Shown: positions 16,070 through 25,299 of the stretch, one piece after another | Numbering within the stretch: position 1 is the stretch's first letter | How the letters are laid out: every line of letters starts with the position of its first letter | Assembly: GCF_001653715.1 (NCBI RefSeq) | Contig: NZ_LWHQ01000022.1 | Span: forward strand, 1-64,000 | DNA from: Methylobacterium platani | GTDB taxonomy: Bacteria > Pseudomonadota > Alphaproteobacteria > Rhizobiales > Beijerinckiaceae | Direction: 5' to 3' | Length of the DNA: 64,000 nt | Program-made: the position numbers and the translations under genes | Notes under the pieces: generated by a model | Told to the model about the DNA's origin: nothing | What the model saw: the letters and a program-made list of their open reading frames with translations, nothing else | The model's database searches: none

Positions 16070-16675
16070 ATGAAGCACCCGACCAGCCGCCTGCTCCACG
16101 CCTACTGGAACGGCCTGCGCGGCGCCCGCGCGGCGCCGGAGCGGGGCGAGATCGAGCCCGGGGAGATCCGCCACGTGCTCGCCGACAGCCTGATCCTCGA
16201 GATCGACGCGCCCCGGCAGGCCGCCTCCGTCCGCCTCGCCGGCACCCGGCTCTGCGCGCTGTTCGGGGGCGAGTTGCGCGGCCTCTCCTTCGCCGGACTG
16301 TGGGGCGAGGCGCCGGCCGCCGATCCGTGGCGGCTGATCGAGGTGGTGATCCAGGAGACCGCCGGGGTGGTGGTCGGCCTCGTCGGGGTGACCGAGGCGG
16401 GCGAGACGATCGACCTCGAATTGCTGCTCCTGCCGCTGCGCCACCGCGGCAAGACCCAGGTCCGGGTGATCGGCTCGCTCTCGCCCGCGCTGATCCCGAC
16501 CTGGCTCGGCCTGCGCCCGATCGTGGCCCTGCGCACGGTGTCGCTGCGCATCCTCACGCCGGAGGCGAACGCCGCCGCGGCCGCGAGCCCGGGCATGCCC
16601 CCGCCGGCCGCCAACGACGAGCCCGGCCTCGAGCGGCGCAAGCGCTTCGTGGTGCATCGCGGCGGGCGGGCCTGA
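16070..16675 (+). CDS. PAS-fold regulatory protein (alphaproteobacterial PAS_5 type)
   Basis: 201 residues if started at the ATG 16070; a GTG at 16052 would add six. The first ~140 residues resemble the PAS_5 family widespread in alphaproteobacteria: HAYWNGLRGARAAPERGEI, a buried strand-rich core, then LLLPLRHRGKTQVRVIGSLS. The C-terminal ~50 residues are Ala/Pro-rich and end in basic residues. The function of this family is unknown; it is thought to sense a small ligand. It sits 77 bases upstream of a PilZ gene on the same strand. Confidence 0.7.
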   Translation: MKHPTSRLLHAYWNGLRGARAAPERGEIEPGEIRHVLADSLILEIDAPRQAASVRLAGTRLCALFGGELRGLSFAGLWGEAPAADPWRLIEVVIQETAGVVVGLVGVTEAGETIDLELLLLPLRHRGKTQVRVIGSLSPALIPTWLGLRPIVALRTVSLRILTPEANAAAAASPGMPPPAANDEPGLERRKRFVVHRGGRA

Positions 16676-16752
16676 GGCGTCGGCGGTTCCTTAACCATTC
16701 GGGCGCACGCTCTGCCGGAGCGGTCGTTTTCGCACCGGGAGAGGCGCGCGTC

Positions 16753-17472
16753 ATGGCGAGCGGGGTGGGCAGCGGCTTGCGCAATGGCCCGGCGAACGGC
16801 ATGGGCGGGACACTTGGCGGTACCCTTGGCGGTACCCTCGGCAGCGTCCTGGGTCAGTCCGCCCTGTCGAGCGTGCGGCCCCTCGCCCTGCGGGCGGCGG
16901 CGGACCAGCGCCGGCATCGCCGCGTGGCCGTCGCGCTGCTCGGGCGCTACATGCTGGCCGACCGCCAGGAATATCCCTGCCAGACCGTCGACATGTCCCC
17001 GGGCGGGGTGCGGCTGATCTGCGCGGTCGGCGGCGAGGTCGGCGAGCGCATCGTGATCTACCTCGAACATGTCGGGCGGATCGAGGGCACCATCTCGCGG
17101 CTCTTGCCGGACGGCGTCGCGGTGGCGATCAGCGCCACGGCGCGCAAGCGCGACAAGATCGCCTCGCAGCTGACCTGGCTCGCCAACCGGGCGGTGCTCG
17201 GCCTGCCGGAGGACCGCCGGCACGAGCGCGTGGTGCCGCGCCAGGCCCTCACCACCCTGCGCCTCGAGGGCGGGCGCGAGGTCGCCGCCCGCATCGTCGA
17301 CATCTCGCTGTCGGGCGCCGCGCTCGCCTGCGAGACCGAGCTGCCGCTCGATACCGGCCTCGTCATCGGGCGCACGCCGGCCCGGGTGGTGCGCCAGTTC
17401 AAGGGCGGCGTCGCGGTCGAGTTCCGGCTGCCGCTGTCGCCGGACCGGTTCGACGAGAACCTGGTGCTGTAG
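16753..17472 (+). CDS. Tandem PilZ-domain protein
   Basis: 239 residues with two PilZ-like units. Unit 1 (about 50-140) has RRHRRVAVALLGRYML and DMSPGGVRL; unit 2 (about 155-235) has DRRHERVVPRQAL and DISLSGAAL. These are forms of the RxxxR and D/NxSxxG c-di-GMP-binding motifs. The N-terminus carries GGTLGGTLGGTL, encoded by a near-perfect 12-base tandem repeat (16804-16839). It probably binds c-di-GMP and affects motility or polysaccharide output. GGDEF proteins at 22.4 and 41.5 kb could supply the ligand. The ATG at 16753 was chosen over a long upstream frame overlapping the previous gene. Confidence 0.82.
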   Translation: MASGVGSGLRNGPANGMGGTLGGTLGGTLGSVLGQSALSSVRPLALRAAADQRRHRRVAVALLGRYMLADRQEYPCQTVDMSPGGVRLICAVGGEVGERIVIYLEHVGRIEGTISRLLPDGVAVAISATARKRDKIASQLTWLANRAVLGLPEDRRHERVVPRQALTTLRLEGGREVAARIVDISLSGAALACETELPLDTGLVIGRTPARVVRQFKGGVAVEFRLPLSPDRFDENLVL

Positions 17473-17476
17473 CGTC

Positions 17477-17959
17477 CTACAGCGCCCCCTCGCGGATCGA
17501 GCCCGGATCGGCGAGCGCGTGGAGCAGCCCCGCCGCCGCATGGGCGAAGCGCAGGGTCACGGCCTTGCGGCGGGCGCCGGCCAGGGGGTGCTCGGGCGGC
17601 GGCCGCAGGATCGCGGCGCCGAAGGCGTCGGCGACGATGAGCCCGGTGTCGTCGGGCAGGATCTCCACCGGCAGGGTCTCCGGCACCGCGAAGTAGAACC
17701 GGTCGCAATAGTCGCGGTAGTCCGGCCATTTCCGGTCGGCGCGGAAATCGGCGACGCTCGACTTGATCTCGACGATCGTCAGCTTGCCGCAAGCCCCGAG
17801 CGCGATCAGGTCGGCGCGCCGGCCGTTGGCCAGGGTGAATTCCGGAATCGTGACGTGCCCGAGTTCGGCGAACAGGCGCCGCACGCCGCGCTGGACGCCG
17901 AGCGCGGTCGGCGATTGGCGGCGGTCGACGGGGAGCGAGAGGGCGAGGGCGGCGGACAA
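17477..17959 (-). CDS. mmcB: MmcB family DNA repair protein
   Basis: 160 residues, matching the alphaproteobacterial MmcB/DUF1052 family of PD-(D/E)xK nuclease-like proteins associated with DNA damage tolerance in Caulobacter. The core is visible: RRADLIALG (Asp), then LTIVEIKSSVADFRAD (ExK), then WPDYRDYCDRFYFAVP. It converges on the PilZ gene with a 4-base gap. LexA control is common for this family, but I found no clear SOS box upstream. Confidence 0.88.
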   Translation of the reverse strand: MSAALALSLPVDRRQSPTALGVQRGVRRLFAELGHVTIPEFTLANGRRADLIALGACGKLTIVEIKSSVADFRADRKWPDYRDYCDRFYFAVPETLPVEILPDDTGLIVADAFGAAILRPPPEHPLAGARRKAVTLRFAHAAAGLLHALADPGSIREGAL

Positions 17960-18127
17960 GGCTGTGGACGGACGCTGATCGAGGGATTGCCAAAGGATCG
18001 AATCGGGAACGCCATCGGACCAGCTTCACCCCCCGTTGTCACCTGCAACCCGTGTCGCAGGCCGCGCACCCTTGCGTACGGCCGCGCCAGCCTCTAGCCA
18101 CCGGTCCGGAAATCCGAAGCGGAATCA

Positions 18128-18152
18128 GCAGTTTATTCTCATTCAAAACTGC
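18128..18152. promoter_or_regulatory. Inverted repeat upstream of PepSY gene
   Basis: Perfect 7-base arms GCAGTTT/AAACTGC separated by 11 bases in an AT-rich pocket, ending 32 bases before the PepSY ATG. It lies where a repressor would block transcription. PepSY membrane proteins are often iron-regulated, but the sequence does not match the Fur or Irr consensus well. Confidence 0.4.
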
Positions 18153-18184
18153 CCCGCGCCCACATCCCCGGGGAGGAGAACCGG

Positions 18185-19312
18185 ATGAGAGCGTCCAGCG
18201 TCCGCGCCTGGGCCTTCGTGCATACGTGGTCGAGCCTGATCTCGACGCTGTTCATGCTGCTCCTGTGCCTCACCGGCCTGCCGCTGATCTTCCACCACGA
18301 GATCGATGGGTGGCTCGGGATCGGCGACGCGCCCGCCGCCCTCGCCGGGCAGGCTCCGGACCTTGCGCCCGCCCCCGCCGACCGGATCGCCGGGAACGCC
18401 CTGCGCGACCATCCGGGCCAGGTGATCCAGTACATCGGCTGGGACCAGCACGAGCCCGACACGGTCTTCGTCATCCTCAACGCCGCCGCGGACGCCCCGC
18501 CGAACGACGCCGCGGTGACGCTCTACGACGCGACCCGCGGCACCAGGCTCGGTCCGTCGGGCAGCGCGTTCATGCAGGTGATGCTGCGGCTCCACGTCGA
18601 CATGTATGCCGGCTTGCCCGGCAAGCTCTTCCTCGGGGCGATGGGCCTGCTCCTCGTCGCGGCGATCGTCTCGGGGGTGGTGCTGTACTGGCCGTTCACC
18701 CGGCGGCTCGCCTTCGGCACCCTGCGCCCCGGGCGGTCGCGGCGGGTGGCCTGGCTCGACCTGCACAACCTCCTCGGCATCGTCACGGTGGCCTGGCTCG
18801 CGGTCGTGGGCCTCACCGGGGCGATCAACACCCTGTCCGAGCCGATGATCGGGATGTGGAAGGCCGAGACCCTGGGCCGGATGATCGCCGCCAGCCCGGC
18901 CGGCCCGCCGGCGGAGCGGCCCGCCTCCCTCGACACCATCGTGGCGCACGCGAAGGCGGCGGCGCCCGGGATGGTGCCGGGCTTCATCGCCTTCCCGGGC
19001 ACGCCCTTCGCCACGCCCCGGCATTTCGGCGTCTTCCTGCGCGGCACCGCGCCGCTCACCGCGCGGCTGCTGCAGCCGGTGCTGCTCGATGCCGGCACCG
19101 GCGCGGTGGCCGATACGCAGCGCCTGCCCTGGTACCTGACCGCGCTCCTCGTCTCGCAGCCGCTGCATTTCGGCGATTACGGCGGGATGCCCATGAAGGT
19201 GCTGTGGGCGCTGCTCGACCTCGTCGCCATCGCGGTCCTGGGCAGCGGGCTCTACCTGTGGTGGGCGCGCCGCCGCCGCCCGGTGCCGGCGCTGCGGGTG
19301 CGGCCGGCATGA
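18185..19312 (+). CDS. PepSY-associated membrane protein
   Basis: 375 residues with four transmembrane helices in the PepSY_TM arrangement. Helix 1 is followed by FHHEIDGWLGI, a periplasmic domain follows (about 50-135), and helix pairs lie around 150-175 and 195-220. The last helix is near 345-368, before an Arg-rich tail. Such proteins act at the inner membrane, often next to siderophore receptors, and some are ferric reductases; no receptor gene is nearby. The ATG at 18185 follows GGGGAGGAGAACCGG. The stop overlaps the next small gene (ATGA). Confidence 0.85.
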   Translation: MRASSVRAWAFVHTWSSLISTLFMLLLCLTGLPLIFHHEIDGWLGIGDAPAALAGQAPDLAPAPADRIAGNALRDHPGQVIQYIGWDQHEPDTVFVILNAAADAPPNDAAVTLYDATRGTRLGPSGSAFMQVMLRLHVDMYAGLPGKLFLGAMGLLLVAAIVSGVVLYWPFTRRLAFGTLRPGRSRRVAWLDLHNLLGIVTVAWLAVVGLTGAINTLSEPMIGMWKAETLGRMIAASPAGPPAERPASLDTIVAHAKAAAPGMVPGFIAFPGTPFATPRHFGVFLRGTAPLTARLLQPVLLDAGTGAVADTQRLPWYLTALLVSQPLHFGDYGGMPMKVLWALLDLVAIAVLGSGLYLWWARRRRPVPALRVRPA

Positions 19313-19530
19313 GGGGCGGGAGAACGAAGGGCCGGGATGGCTGGCGCGCGGTGTTCGGCGTGCCGCTCGCCGTCGGCGCCGCCACCCTGGCCGGCCTCGT
19401 GGCGGCGCTCCTCCACGAGGGCGCCGGCTGGGTCGCGGCCTGGGCGGCCCTCGGCCTGCCCCTGGCCCTGATCGCCTGGCATGCCGGCAAGGCCTGCCTG
19501 CCCCGAAACCGGCCGGCGCGACGGACGTAG
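19309..19530 (+). CDS. Small two-helix membrane protein
   Basis: 73 residues with two hydrophobic segments (about 14-34 and 40-60) between basic ends. The start overlaps the PepSY stop in an ATGA, so it is probably translationally coupled. It resembles in size and place the tiny membrane proteins often found with PepSY_TM proteins, but I cannot match a family. Confidence 0.65.
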   Translation: MRGGRTKGRDGWRAVFGVPLAVGAATLAGLVAALLHEGAGWVAAWAALGLPLALIAWHAGKACLPRNRPARRT

Positions 19531-19689
19531 CGGTTGATCTCACGCGCCCGCTCGCCGATGGTCGCCGCCCCGGGAGCCCCGCGGAACGGCAAGGCCGTCC
19601 AGGGGAGCGACGGGCAAGGACGCCGGGAGGGAGCGAGGGGCATGGTGGGGCAGCGCGCCGCCGAGGGACGAAAAGGGGGACGGGCCGGC

Positions 19690-20520
19690 ATGCGCCTGGT
19701 CGGCGGCACGGCGCTCGCCCACGACGATGCCGCGGTGCGCCTCGACGGGGTCGGCATCGCCTTCACCCTCAAGGGCGGCAAACGCTACGTCGCGGTCGAG
19801 GGCATCGATCTCGGGGTGATGCCGGGCGAGTTCGTGGCGGTGGTCGGGCCGACCGGCTCCGGCAAGTCGACGCTCCTCAACGCCGCCGCCGGCCTGCTGA
19901 AGCCCGCCGCCGGTTCGGTCACGGTGTTCTCCTCGGCCCTGTCGGGCCTCAACGCCCGGGCCGGCTACCTCTTCCAGGCCGACGCGCTGATGCCGTGGAA
20001 GACGGCGCTCGACAACGTCGCGGTGGCGCTGGAGCCGCAGAAGGTGCCCCGCGCCGAGGCGCTGGTGCGCGCCCGCGAGTGGCTGGCCAGAGTCGGGCTC
20101 GCGGCCTTCGCCGACCGCTACCCGCACATGCTCTCGGGCGGCCAGCGCAAGCGCGTGGCGCTCGCCCAGATGCTGATCCGCGATCCCGAGATCCTCCTGA
20201 TGGACGAGCCGTTCGGGCCGCTCGACGCGCAGACCCGGCAGATCATGGGCAACCTGCTGCTGGAGCTATGGGCGGCCAACCGCAAGGCGGTGATGTTCGT
20301 CACCCACGACCTCGAGGAGGCGATCGCGCTCGCCGACCGGGTGGTGGTGCTCTCCGCCGGCCCGGCGGCTGGAATCGTCGGCGAGTTCAAGGTCGATCTC
20401 GCCCGCCCGCGCGACATCAGCGAGATCCGCCTCGAGCCGCAATTCCACGCCCTCTACAAGGAGATCTGGTCCTGCCTGCGGGTCGAGGTCTCCCGCGCCT
20501 ATGCGGGCGGCCCGGCGTGA
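19690..20520 (+). CDS. NitT/TauT-type ABC transporter ATP-binding protein
   Basis: 276-residue ATPase. It has Walker A GPTGSGKST (about 54-62), Q-loop FQADALMPWKT, signature LSGGQRKRVALAQ, Walker B ILLMDEPFGPLDAQT and switch His in VMFVTHDLEEA. This is the SsuB/TauB/NrtD lineage serving importers of sulfonates, nitrate or nucleobase-like compounds. The frame is open from 19534, but ATG 19690 sits behind an AAGGGGGAC and matches family length. The permease begins 22 bases downstream. Confidence 0.9.
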   Translation: MRLVGGTALAHDDAAVRLDGVGIAFTLKGGKRYVAVEGIDLGVMPGEFVAVVGPTGSGKSTLLNAAAGLLKPAAGSVTVFSSALSGLNARAGYLFQADALMPWKTALDNVAVALEPQKVPRAEALVRAREWLARVGLAAFADRYPHMLSGGQRKRVALAQMLIRDPEILLMDEPFGPLDAQTRQIMGNLLLELWAANRKAVMFVTHDLEEAIALADRVVVLSAGPAAGIVGEFKVDLARPRDISEIRLEPQFHALYKEIWSCLRVEVSRAYAGGPA

Positions 20521-20542
20521 CGATGAACCGGAGATCCCTCTC

Positions 20543-21328
20543 GTGAACCGCTTCGGCCTCCTCGCCCTGCAGATCCTCGTCGGCCTCGTCGGCTTCGCGA
20601 TCTGGCACGTCCTCACCGTCTACCCGATCCTCGGCGCGCCCAAGCAGATCCAGTTCTTCTTCTCGACCCCGGTCGAGGTGCTCAAGCGCACCTGGACCGA
20701 GATGGCGAGCCCCGAGATCTGGGGCCACCTGTGGATCACCCTGCAGGAGACGGTGCTGGCCTTCGTCTTCGGCGCGGCGGGCGGCATCGCCTTCGGGTTC
20801 CTGTTCGCCCGCAACGCGCTGCTGGCTGCCGTGTTCGACCCCTACATCAAGGCGGCGAACGCCCTGCCCCGGGTGGTGCTGGCGCCGATCTTCGCCCTGT
20901 GGTTCGGGCTCGGCATCTGGTCGAAGGTGGCGCTCGGCTTCACGCTGGTGTTCTTCATCGTGTTCTTCAACGTCTACCAGGGCGTGCGCGAGGTGAGCCC
21001 GGTGGTGCTCAACAACGCCCGGATGCTCGGCATGAGCGAGCGCGGCCTGCTGCGCCACGTCTACTGGCCCTCGGCGCTGACCTGGATGTTCTCCTCGCTG
21101 CACACCGCGGTCGGCTTCGCGCTCGTCGGTGCCGTGGTGGGCGAGTATCTCGGCTCCTCGGCCGGCCTCGGCTACAAGATCCACGAGGCCGAGAGCGTGT
21201 TCGACGTCACCGGTGTCTTCGCCGGGATGCTGATCCTGACCGTGTTCGTCATCGTGATCGACACGGTCGTCACCCTGATCGAGAACCGCCTCCTGGTCTG
21301 GCGCCCGCAAGCCGGCGGCCAGAGCTGA
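20543..21328 (+). CDS. NitT/TauT-type ABC transporter permease
   Basis: Inner-membrane permease of about 261 residues with six predicted helices. The cytoplasmic EAA loop (VSPVVLNNARMLGMSERGLLRHVYWPS region) contacts the ATPase. The GTG at 20543 follows GGAG at a sensible distance; an ATG at 20501 overlapping the ATPase gene is an alternative adding 14 residues. It forms a transporter with the preceding ATPase and the following binding protein. Confidence 0.88.
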   Translation: MNRFGLLALQILVGLVGFAIWHVLTVYPILGAPKQIQFFFSTPVEVLKRTWTEMASPEIWGHLWITLQETVLAFVFGAAGGIAFGFLFARNALLAAVFDPYIKAANALPRVVLAPIFALWFGLGIWSKVALGFTLVFFIVFFNVYQGVREVSPVVLNNARMLGMSERGLLRHVYWPSALTWMFSSLHTAVGFALVGAVVGEYLGSSAGLGYKIHEAESVFDVTGVFAGMLILTVFVIVIDTVVTLIENRLLVWRPQAGGQS

Positions 21329-21351
21329 GAGACGAAGGGAGGAACCACCCC

Positions 21352-22353
21352 ATGCAACGCCGCAGCTTCCTCGCCGGGGCCGCCGCCCTGGCGCTCGCGC
21401 CGGTTCCCGCCCGGGCCGACACCGTGAAGGTGCGCATCGGCGTCGGCGGCAAGCCCCTGCTCTACTACCTGCCGCTGACGATCGCCGAGCGGAAGGGCTT
21501 CTTCAAGGAGGAGGGCGTCGAGGCCGAGATCAACGATTTCGGCGGCGGCGCGCGCTCGCTCCAGGCGCTGATCGGCGGCTCGGTCGACGTGGTGACGGGG
21601 GCCTACGAGCACACGATCCGGATGCAGGCCAAGGGCCAGGACGTGCGCGCGGTGTGCGAGCTCGGCCGCTTCCCCGCCATCGTCATCGCGGTGCGCAAGG
21701 ATCTCGCCGACACGGTGAAGTCCGCCGCCGACTTCAAGGGCCGCAAGATCGGCGTGACGGCGCCCGGCTCCTCGACGGCGCTGACCGCCCAGTACGCGAT
21801 GCTCAAGGCCGGGCTGAAGGCGAGCGACGCGCCGCTGATCGGGGTCGGCGGCGGGGCCGGCGCCATCGCGGCGATGAAGAAGGGCGAGATCGACGTCATC
21901 TCCCACCTCGATCCGGTGATCGCCAAGCTGGAGGCCGACGGCGACATCAAGGTGCTGATCGACACCCGCACCGAGGCCGGCACGCGCGCGCTCTTCGGCG
22001 GGCCGAACCCGGCGGCGGTCGTCTACACCAAGCAGGACTGGATCGAGCACCACGCCGCCGCGACCCAGAAGGTCGTCAACGCCTTCGCCAAGTCGCTGAA
22101 GTGGATCGTCGCCGCCTCGGCCGAGGAGATCGCCGACACGGTGCCGCCGGCCTACCATTTCGGCGACAAGGCGCTCTACGTGCAGGCGGTGAAGAACTCG
22201 CTCGAGAGCTATTCCCGCACCGGCATCCCGACGCAGGAGGGCATGGCGAGCGTGCTGGAACTGGTGCGCACCCTCGATCCCGACCTGCAGGGCGCCAAGA
22301 TCGACCTCGCGACGACGGTCGAGGACCGGTTCATCAAGCGGGCGATGGGCTGA
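21352..22353 (+). CDS. NitT/TauT-type ABC transporter substrate-binding protein
   Basis: 333 residues with a secretion signal (MQRRSFLAGAAALALAPVPA, cleavage near ARA-D at 23). A two-lobed periplasmic binding fold follows, containing KGFFKEEGVEAEINDFGGG and VYTKQDWIEHH typical of the SsuA/THI5-like class. Twin arginines (QRRSFL) hint at Tat export. The ATG lies behind AAGGGAGGAACC. The ligand is not evident: sulfonates, taurine, nitrate and pyrimidine precursors are all transported by this class. Confidence 0.88.
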   Translation: MQRRSFLAGAAALALAPVPARADTVKVRIGVGGKPLLYYLPLTIAERKGFFKEEGVEAEINDFGGGARSLQALIGGSVDVVTGAYEHTIRMQAKGQDVRAVCELGRFPAIVIAVRKDLADTVKSAADFKGRKIGVTAPGSSTALTAQYAMLKAGLKASDAPLIGVGGGAGAIAAMKKGEIDVISHLDPVIAKLEADGDIKVLIDTRTEAGTRALFGGPNPAAVVYTKQDWIEHHAAATQKVVNAFAKSLKWIVAASAEEIADTVPPAYHFGDKALYVQAVKNSLESYSRTGIPTQEGMASVLELVRTLDPDLQGAKIDLATTVEDRFIKRAMG

Positions 22354-22356
22354 CCC

Positions 22357-23538
22357 TCACGCCCATCCGGTCCGGGTCGCGCCGCGCGGCCCGGGCGCCG
22401 CAGCAGGCTCGATCGTGACGCCCGACGTCGCCAGGCGGCCCTTGCCGGCGGCCTTGGCGCGGTAGAGCGCCGCGTCGGCCTCGGCCAGCAGCGCCTCCGG
22501 GGTCATCCCCGGGGTCGCCCAGCCGATTCCGACGCTCAAGCCCACGCCGATCCCGATCGCGTAGGGCGCCTTCACGGCCTCGATCAGGCGCACCGCCACC
22601 ACCGCGGCCTCGTGCGCCCGCCCGCCGCAGGCCAGGATCACGAACTCGTCGCCGCCGAACCGGGCCGCCTGCCACTCCTTCGGGATCGCGGCGGCGATCC
22701 GCCGGGCGATCTCCACCAGCAGGGCGTCGCCGGCGGCGTGGCCGAGGCCGTCGTTGACCGCCTTGAAGCCGTCGAGGTCGAGGTAGAGCAGGGCGAGGTC
22801 GTCGGTCCCGCCCCGCAGCCGCCCGGCGAGTTCCTCCATCAGCCCGGTGCGGTTGCGCAGGCCGGTCAGGGGGTCGTGGGTGGCCCGGCGCTGGTTCTCG
22901 CGCTTCGCCAGCATCACCTCGACGTAGTTGCGGTTGAGCCGCCCCAGGGTGCCGACGATCGCGACCACGAACAGCAGGCCCAGGAGCGTGCCGATCAGGT
23001 ACCAGGGATCCCGGAAGTGGATCGGCATCATCGTCTTCAGCGGCAGGTCGCACAAGGCGACCATCGTGACGGCGAGGCGCGGCGCGCCGTAATTGCGGGT
23101 GACGATCCCGCTGACGACTCCCATCATGGTGAGAGTCGCCAGGAACTGCAGCAGCGGGTCGCCGCTGACGAAGCACAGGACGGTCGAGGCGCCGACGAGG
23201 CCGGCCCAGACGACGCTGGTGGCGAGCAGGAGGTCCGTCGGGACCGGCTCTCCCCGGGCGAGGACCCGGCCGGCGCGCAGGAACAGCCCGATCCGGAGGA
23301 CGAGCAGCCCGGCATCCGCGAGCAGCAGGCCGAGGAAGAGCGGCCCCGGATGCCGGATCGCGGCCGCGGCCTCGACGAGCAGCATCGCCATGGCGCCCAG
23401 CACCAGCGAGGAGACGGAGGGCAGGAACGTCGCCAGCAGGCGGCTCCGCAGGTCCGCCGGCAGGTCGAGACCCGGATCCGCCAGCCAGCGCAGGGGCGCC
23501 ACCTTCGGCAACAGGTAGGTCGGTGGGGCGTCGGACAT
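22357..23538 (-). CDS. Membrane-bound diguanylate cyclase
   Basis: 393 residues. Six or so transmembrane helices (about 35-205) lead into a GGDEF domain (about 215-375) with an intact GGDEF at 295-299 and the usual LYLDLDGFKAVND. The inhibitory I-site RxxD before the active site is absent (KEWQ there), so product inhibition may be weak. It synthesises c-di-GMP from GTP in response to an unknown membrane signal. It converges within 3 bases on the ABC binding-protein gene. Confidence 0.9.
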   Translation of the reverse strand: MSDAPPTYLLPKVAPLRWLADPGLDLPADLRSRLLATFLPSVSSLVLGAMAMLLVEAAAAIRHPGPLFLGLLLADAGLLVLRIGLFLRAGRVLARGEPVPTDLLLATSVVWAGLVGASTVLCFVSGDPLLQFLATLTMMGVVSGIVTRNYGAPRLAVTMVALCDLPLKTMMPIHFRDPWYLIGTLLGLLFVVAIVGTLGRLNRNYVEVMLAKRENQRRATHDPLTGLRNRTGLMEELAGRLRGGTDDLALLYLDLDGFKAVNDGLGHAAGDALLVEIARRIAAAIPKEWQAARFGGDEFVILACGGRAHEAAVVAVRLIEAVKAPYAIGIGVGLSVGIGWATPGMTPEALLAEADAALYRAKAAGKGRLATSGVTIEPAAAPGPRGATRTGWA

Positions 23539-23702
23539 GGAACCGCTTCCGGGCGCAGGCCCGATCAGGGGCGCACGACTCCACTGTGCAGCCCCGGCTT
23601 AACAATCGATGATGGTGCCCGATACGGATGCACCGAATAGGATCAATGTCTCATCGAACGAAGTCTCGCCCCTGTCTTTCGGCAGGCGCGGTTACCGCTT
23701 CG

Positions 23703-24227
23703 TCACGCACGCCGGAACCAGTCGATCAAGCCCGCGCCGGGCGCCAGCCAGACGAAGGCCCATAGGAAGGCCGAGGAGAGATTGGCGAGCTGGAACGGCA
23801 GCCGCGGCAGCAGCGCGATGCCGGCGACGAGCGGCACCACCGCCCGGGCCGGGCCGATGAAGCGGCCGACGACGATCGCCCAGGCGCCCCAGCGCCGGCA
23901 GAAGCTCTCGCCCTTCTGCACCATCTCCGGGTAGCGGCTGAGCGGCCACATCCGCTTGGCGCCGTCCTTGTAGTAGCGGCCGATCTCGTAGGAGATCCAG
24001 TCGCCCAGGATCGCCCCGATCGCCGCGCCGACCATCACCGGCAGGAAGGGAATCGCCCCCGAGCCGATGAGCGCCCCGATCCCGATCAGGATCACGGTCG
24101 CCGGCACCAGGAGCGAGAGCACCGCCAGCGACTCGCAGAACGCGATGATCCCGGTGATCACCGGCGCCCAGGACTGGTGGTCGCGCACGAAGTCGAGGAC
24201 CGTGGTGCGTAAGCTCTCGAAATCCAT
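23703..24227 (-). CDS. DedA-family membrane protein
   Basis: 174 residues from the ATG at 24227 (12 more if 24263 is used). The DedA/SNARE-associated fold is shown by FCESLAVLSLLVPATVILIG (about 28-47), GAILGDWISYEIGRYYKDG and VGRFIGPARAVVPLVAG with its conserved glycine and arginine. DedA proteins are undecaprenyl-phosphate or phospholipid flippases, often needed for envelope integrity. It is a single gene, divergent from pdxY. Confidence 0.88.
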   Translation of the reverse strand: MDFESLRTTVLDFVRDHQSWAPVITGIIAFCESLAVLSLLVPATVILIGIGALIGSGAIPFLPVMVGAAIGAILGDWISYEIGRYYKDGAKRMWPLSRYPEMVQKGESFCRRWGAWAIVVGRFIGPARAVVPLVAGIALLPRLPFQLANLSSAFLWAFVWLAPGAGLIDWFRRA

Positions 24228-24435
24228 GGAACCTTGACCTGGGAATGCCGGATGGCGGGACAAGTCGGGGATCGGGCCGGACGTTCCCCCGCCGCCGCCA
24301 TCCCTGACCCGGAACCGGTGAGCGCCGCGTGACGGCGCTCCGGCGCGGTTTCGGGCCCGCAGGCGGTTGCCAGACGCGCCCGGTTCCGGGAATCGTGGGG
24401 GCCCGGATCCCCCCCGCGCGAGGCCTCGTGTCGCG

Positions 24436-25284
24436 ATGAACGTCCTGTCGATCCAGTCCCACGTCGCCTACGGCCATGTCGGCAACGCCTCGGCGGTCTT
24501 CCCGATGCAGCGCCTCGGGGTCGAGGTCTGGGCGGTGCACACGGTGCAGTTCTCCAACCACACCGGCTACGGCGCCTGGCGCGGCCGGGTGTTCGACGGC
24601 CCGGCGATCGAGGAACTGGTCGAGGGCATCGCCGAGCGCGGGGTGCTGCCGTCCTGCGACGGGGTGCTGTCGGGCTACATGGGCTCGGCCGATATCGGCA
24701 CCGCGATCCTGCGGGCGGTCGCGCGGGTGCGGGCGGCCAATCCGGCGGCGCTCTATTGCTGCGACCCGGTGATCGGCGATGTCGGCCGCGGGGTGTTCGT
24801 GCGGCCCGGCATCCCGGAATTCATGCGCGACCACGCGGTGCCGGCGGCCGACCTCATCACCCCGAACCAGTTCGAGCTCGACTACCTGAGCGGGATCGAG
24901 ACCCGGACGCTCGCCGAGGCCAAGGCCGCGGTCGCCGCCGTGCAGGCGAGCGGGCCGAAGGTCGTGCTCGTGACCTCGCTCCACACGAAGGAGACGCCGG
25001 ACGACAGCATCGACATGCTCGCCGGCGAGGGCGGACGGTTCTGGCGCCTGCGCACCCCGCGGCTGTCGCTCAGCGTCAACGGCGCGGGCGACGCCACCGC
25101 GGCCCTGTTCCTGGTGCACTACGCCCGCAGCCGCTCGGCCGGCGAGGCCCTGGGGGCCGCCGCCGCCTCGGTCTTCGGCCTCCTGCGCCGCACCGCGGAG
25201 GCCGGCGCGCGGGAGATCCTGACCGTGGCGGCGCAGGACGAGTTCGTGGCGCCGAGCCGCACCTTCCCGGTCGAGGCGGTGTGA
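24436..25284 (+). CDS. pdxY: Pyridoxal kinase
   Basis: 282-residue ribokinase-fold enzyme of vitamin B6 salvage, phosphorylating pyridoxal with ATP. The start motif [20 protein letters not shown] (about 5-24) and NHTGYG are typical of PdxY/PdxK. The catalytic [11 protein letters not shown] holds the base Asp near 218. The upstream 23 codons of the open frame look non-coding, so ATG 24436 was chosen. It converges on opgH. Confidence 0.92.
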   Translation: MNVLSIQSHVAYGHVGNASAVFPMQRLGVEVWAVHTVQFSNHTGYGAWRGRVFDGPAIEELVEGIAERGVLPSCDGVLSGYMGSADIGTAILRAVARVRAANPAALYCCDPVIGDVGRGVFVRPGIPEFMRDHAVPAADLITPNQFELDYLSGIETRTLAEAKAAVAAVQASGPKVVLVTSLHTKETPDDSIDMLAGEGGRFWRLRTPRLSLSVNGAGDATAALFLVHYARSRSAGEALGAAAASVFGLLRRTAEAGAREILTVAAQDEFVAPSRTFPVEAV

Positions 25285-25299
25285 CGGATCGGTGCTCCC

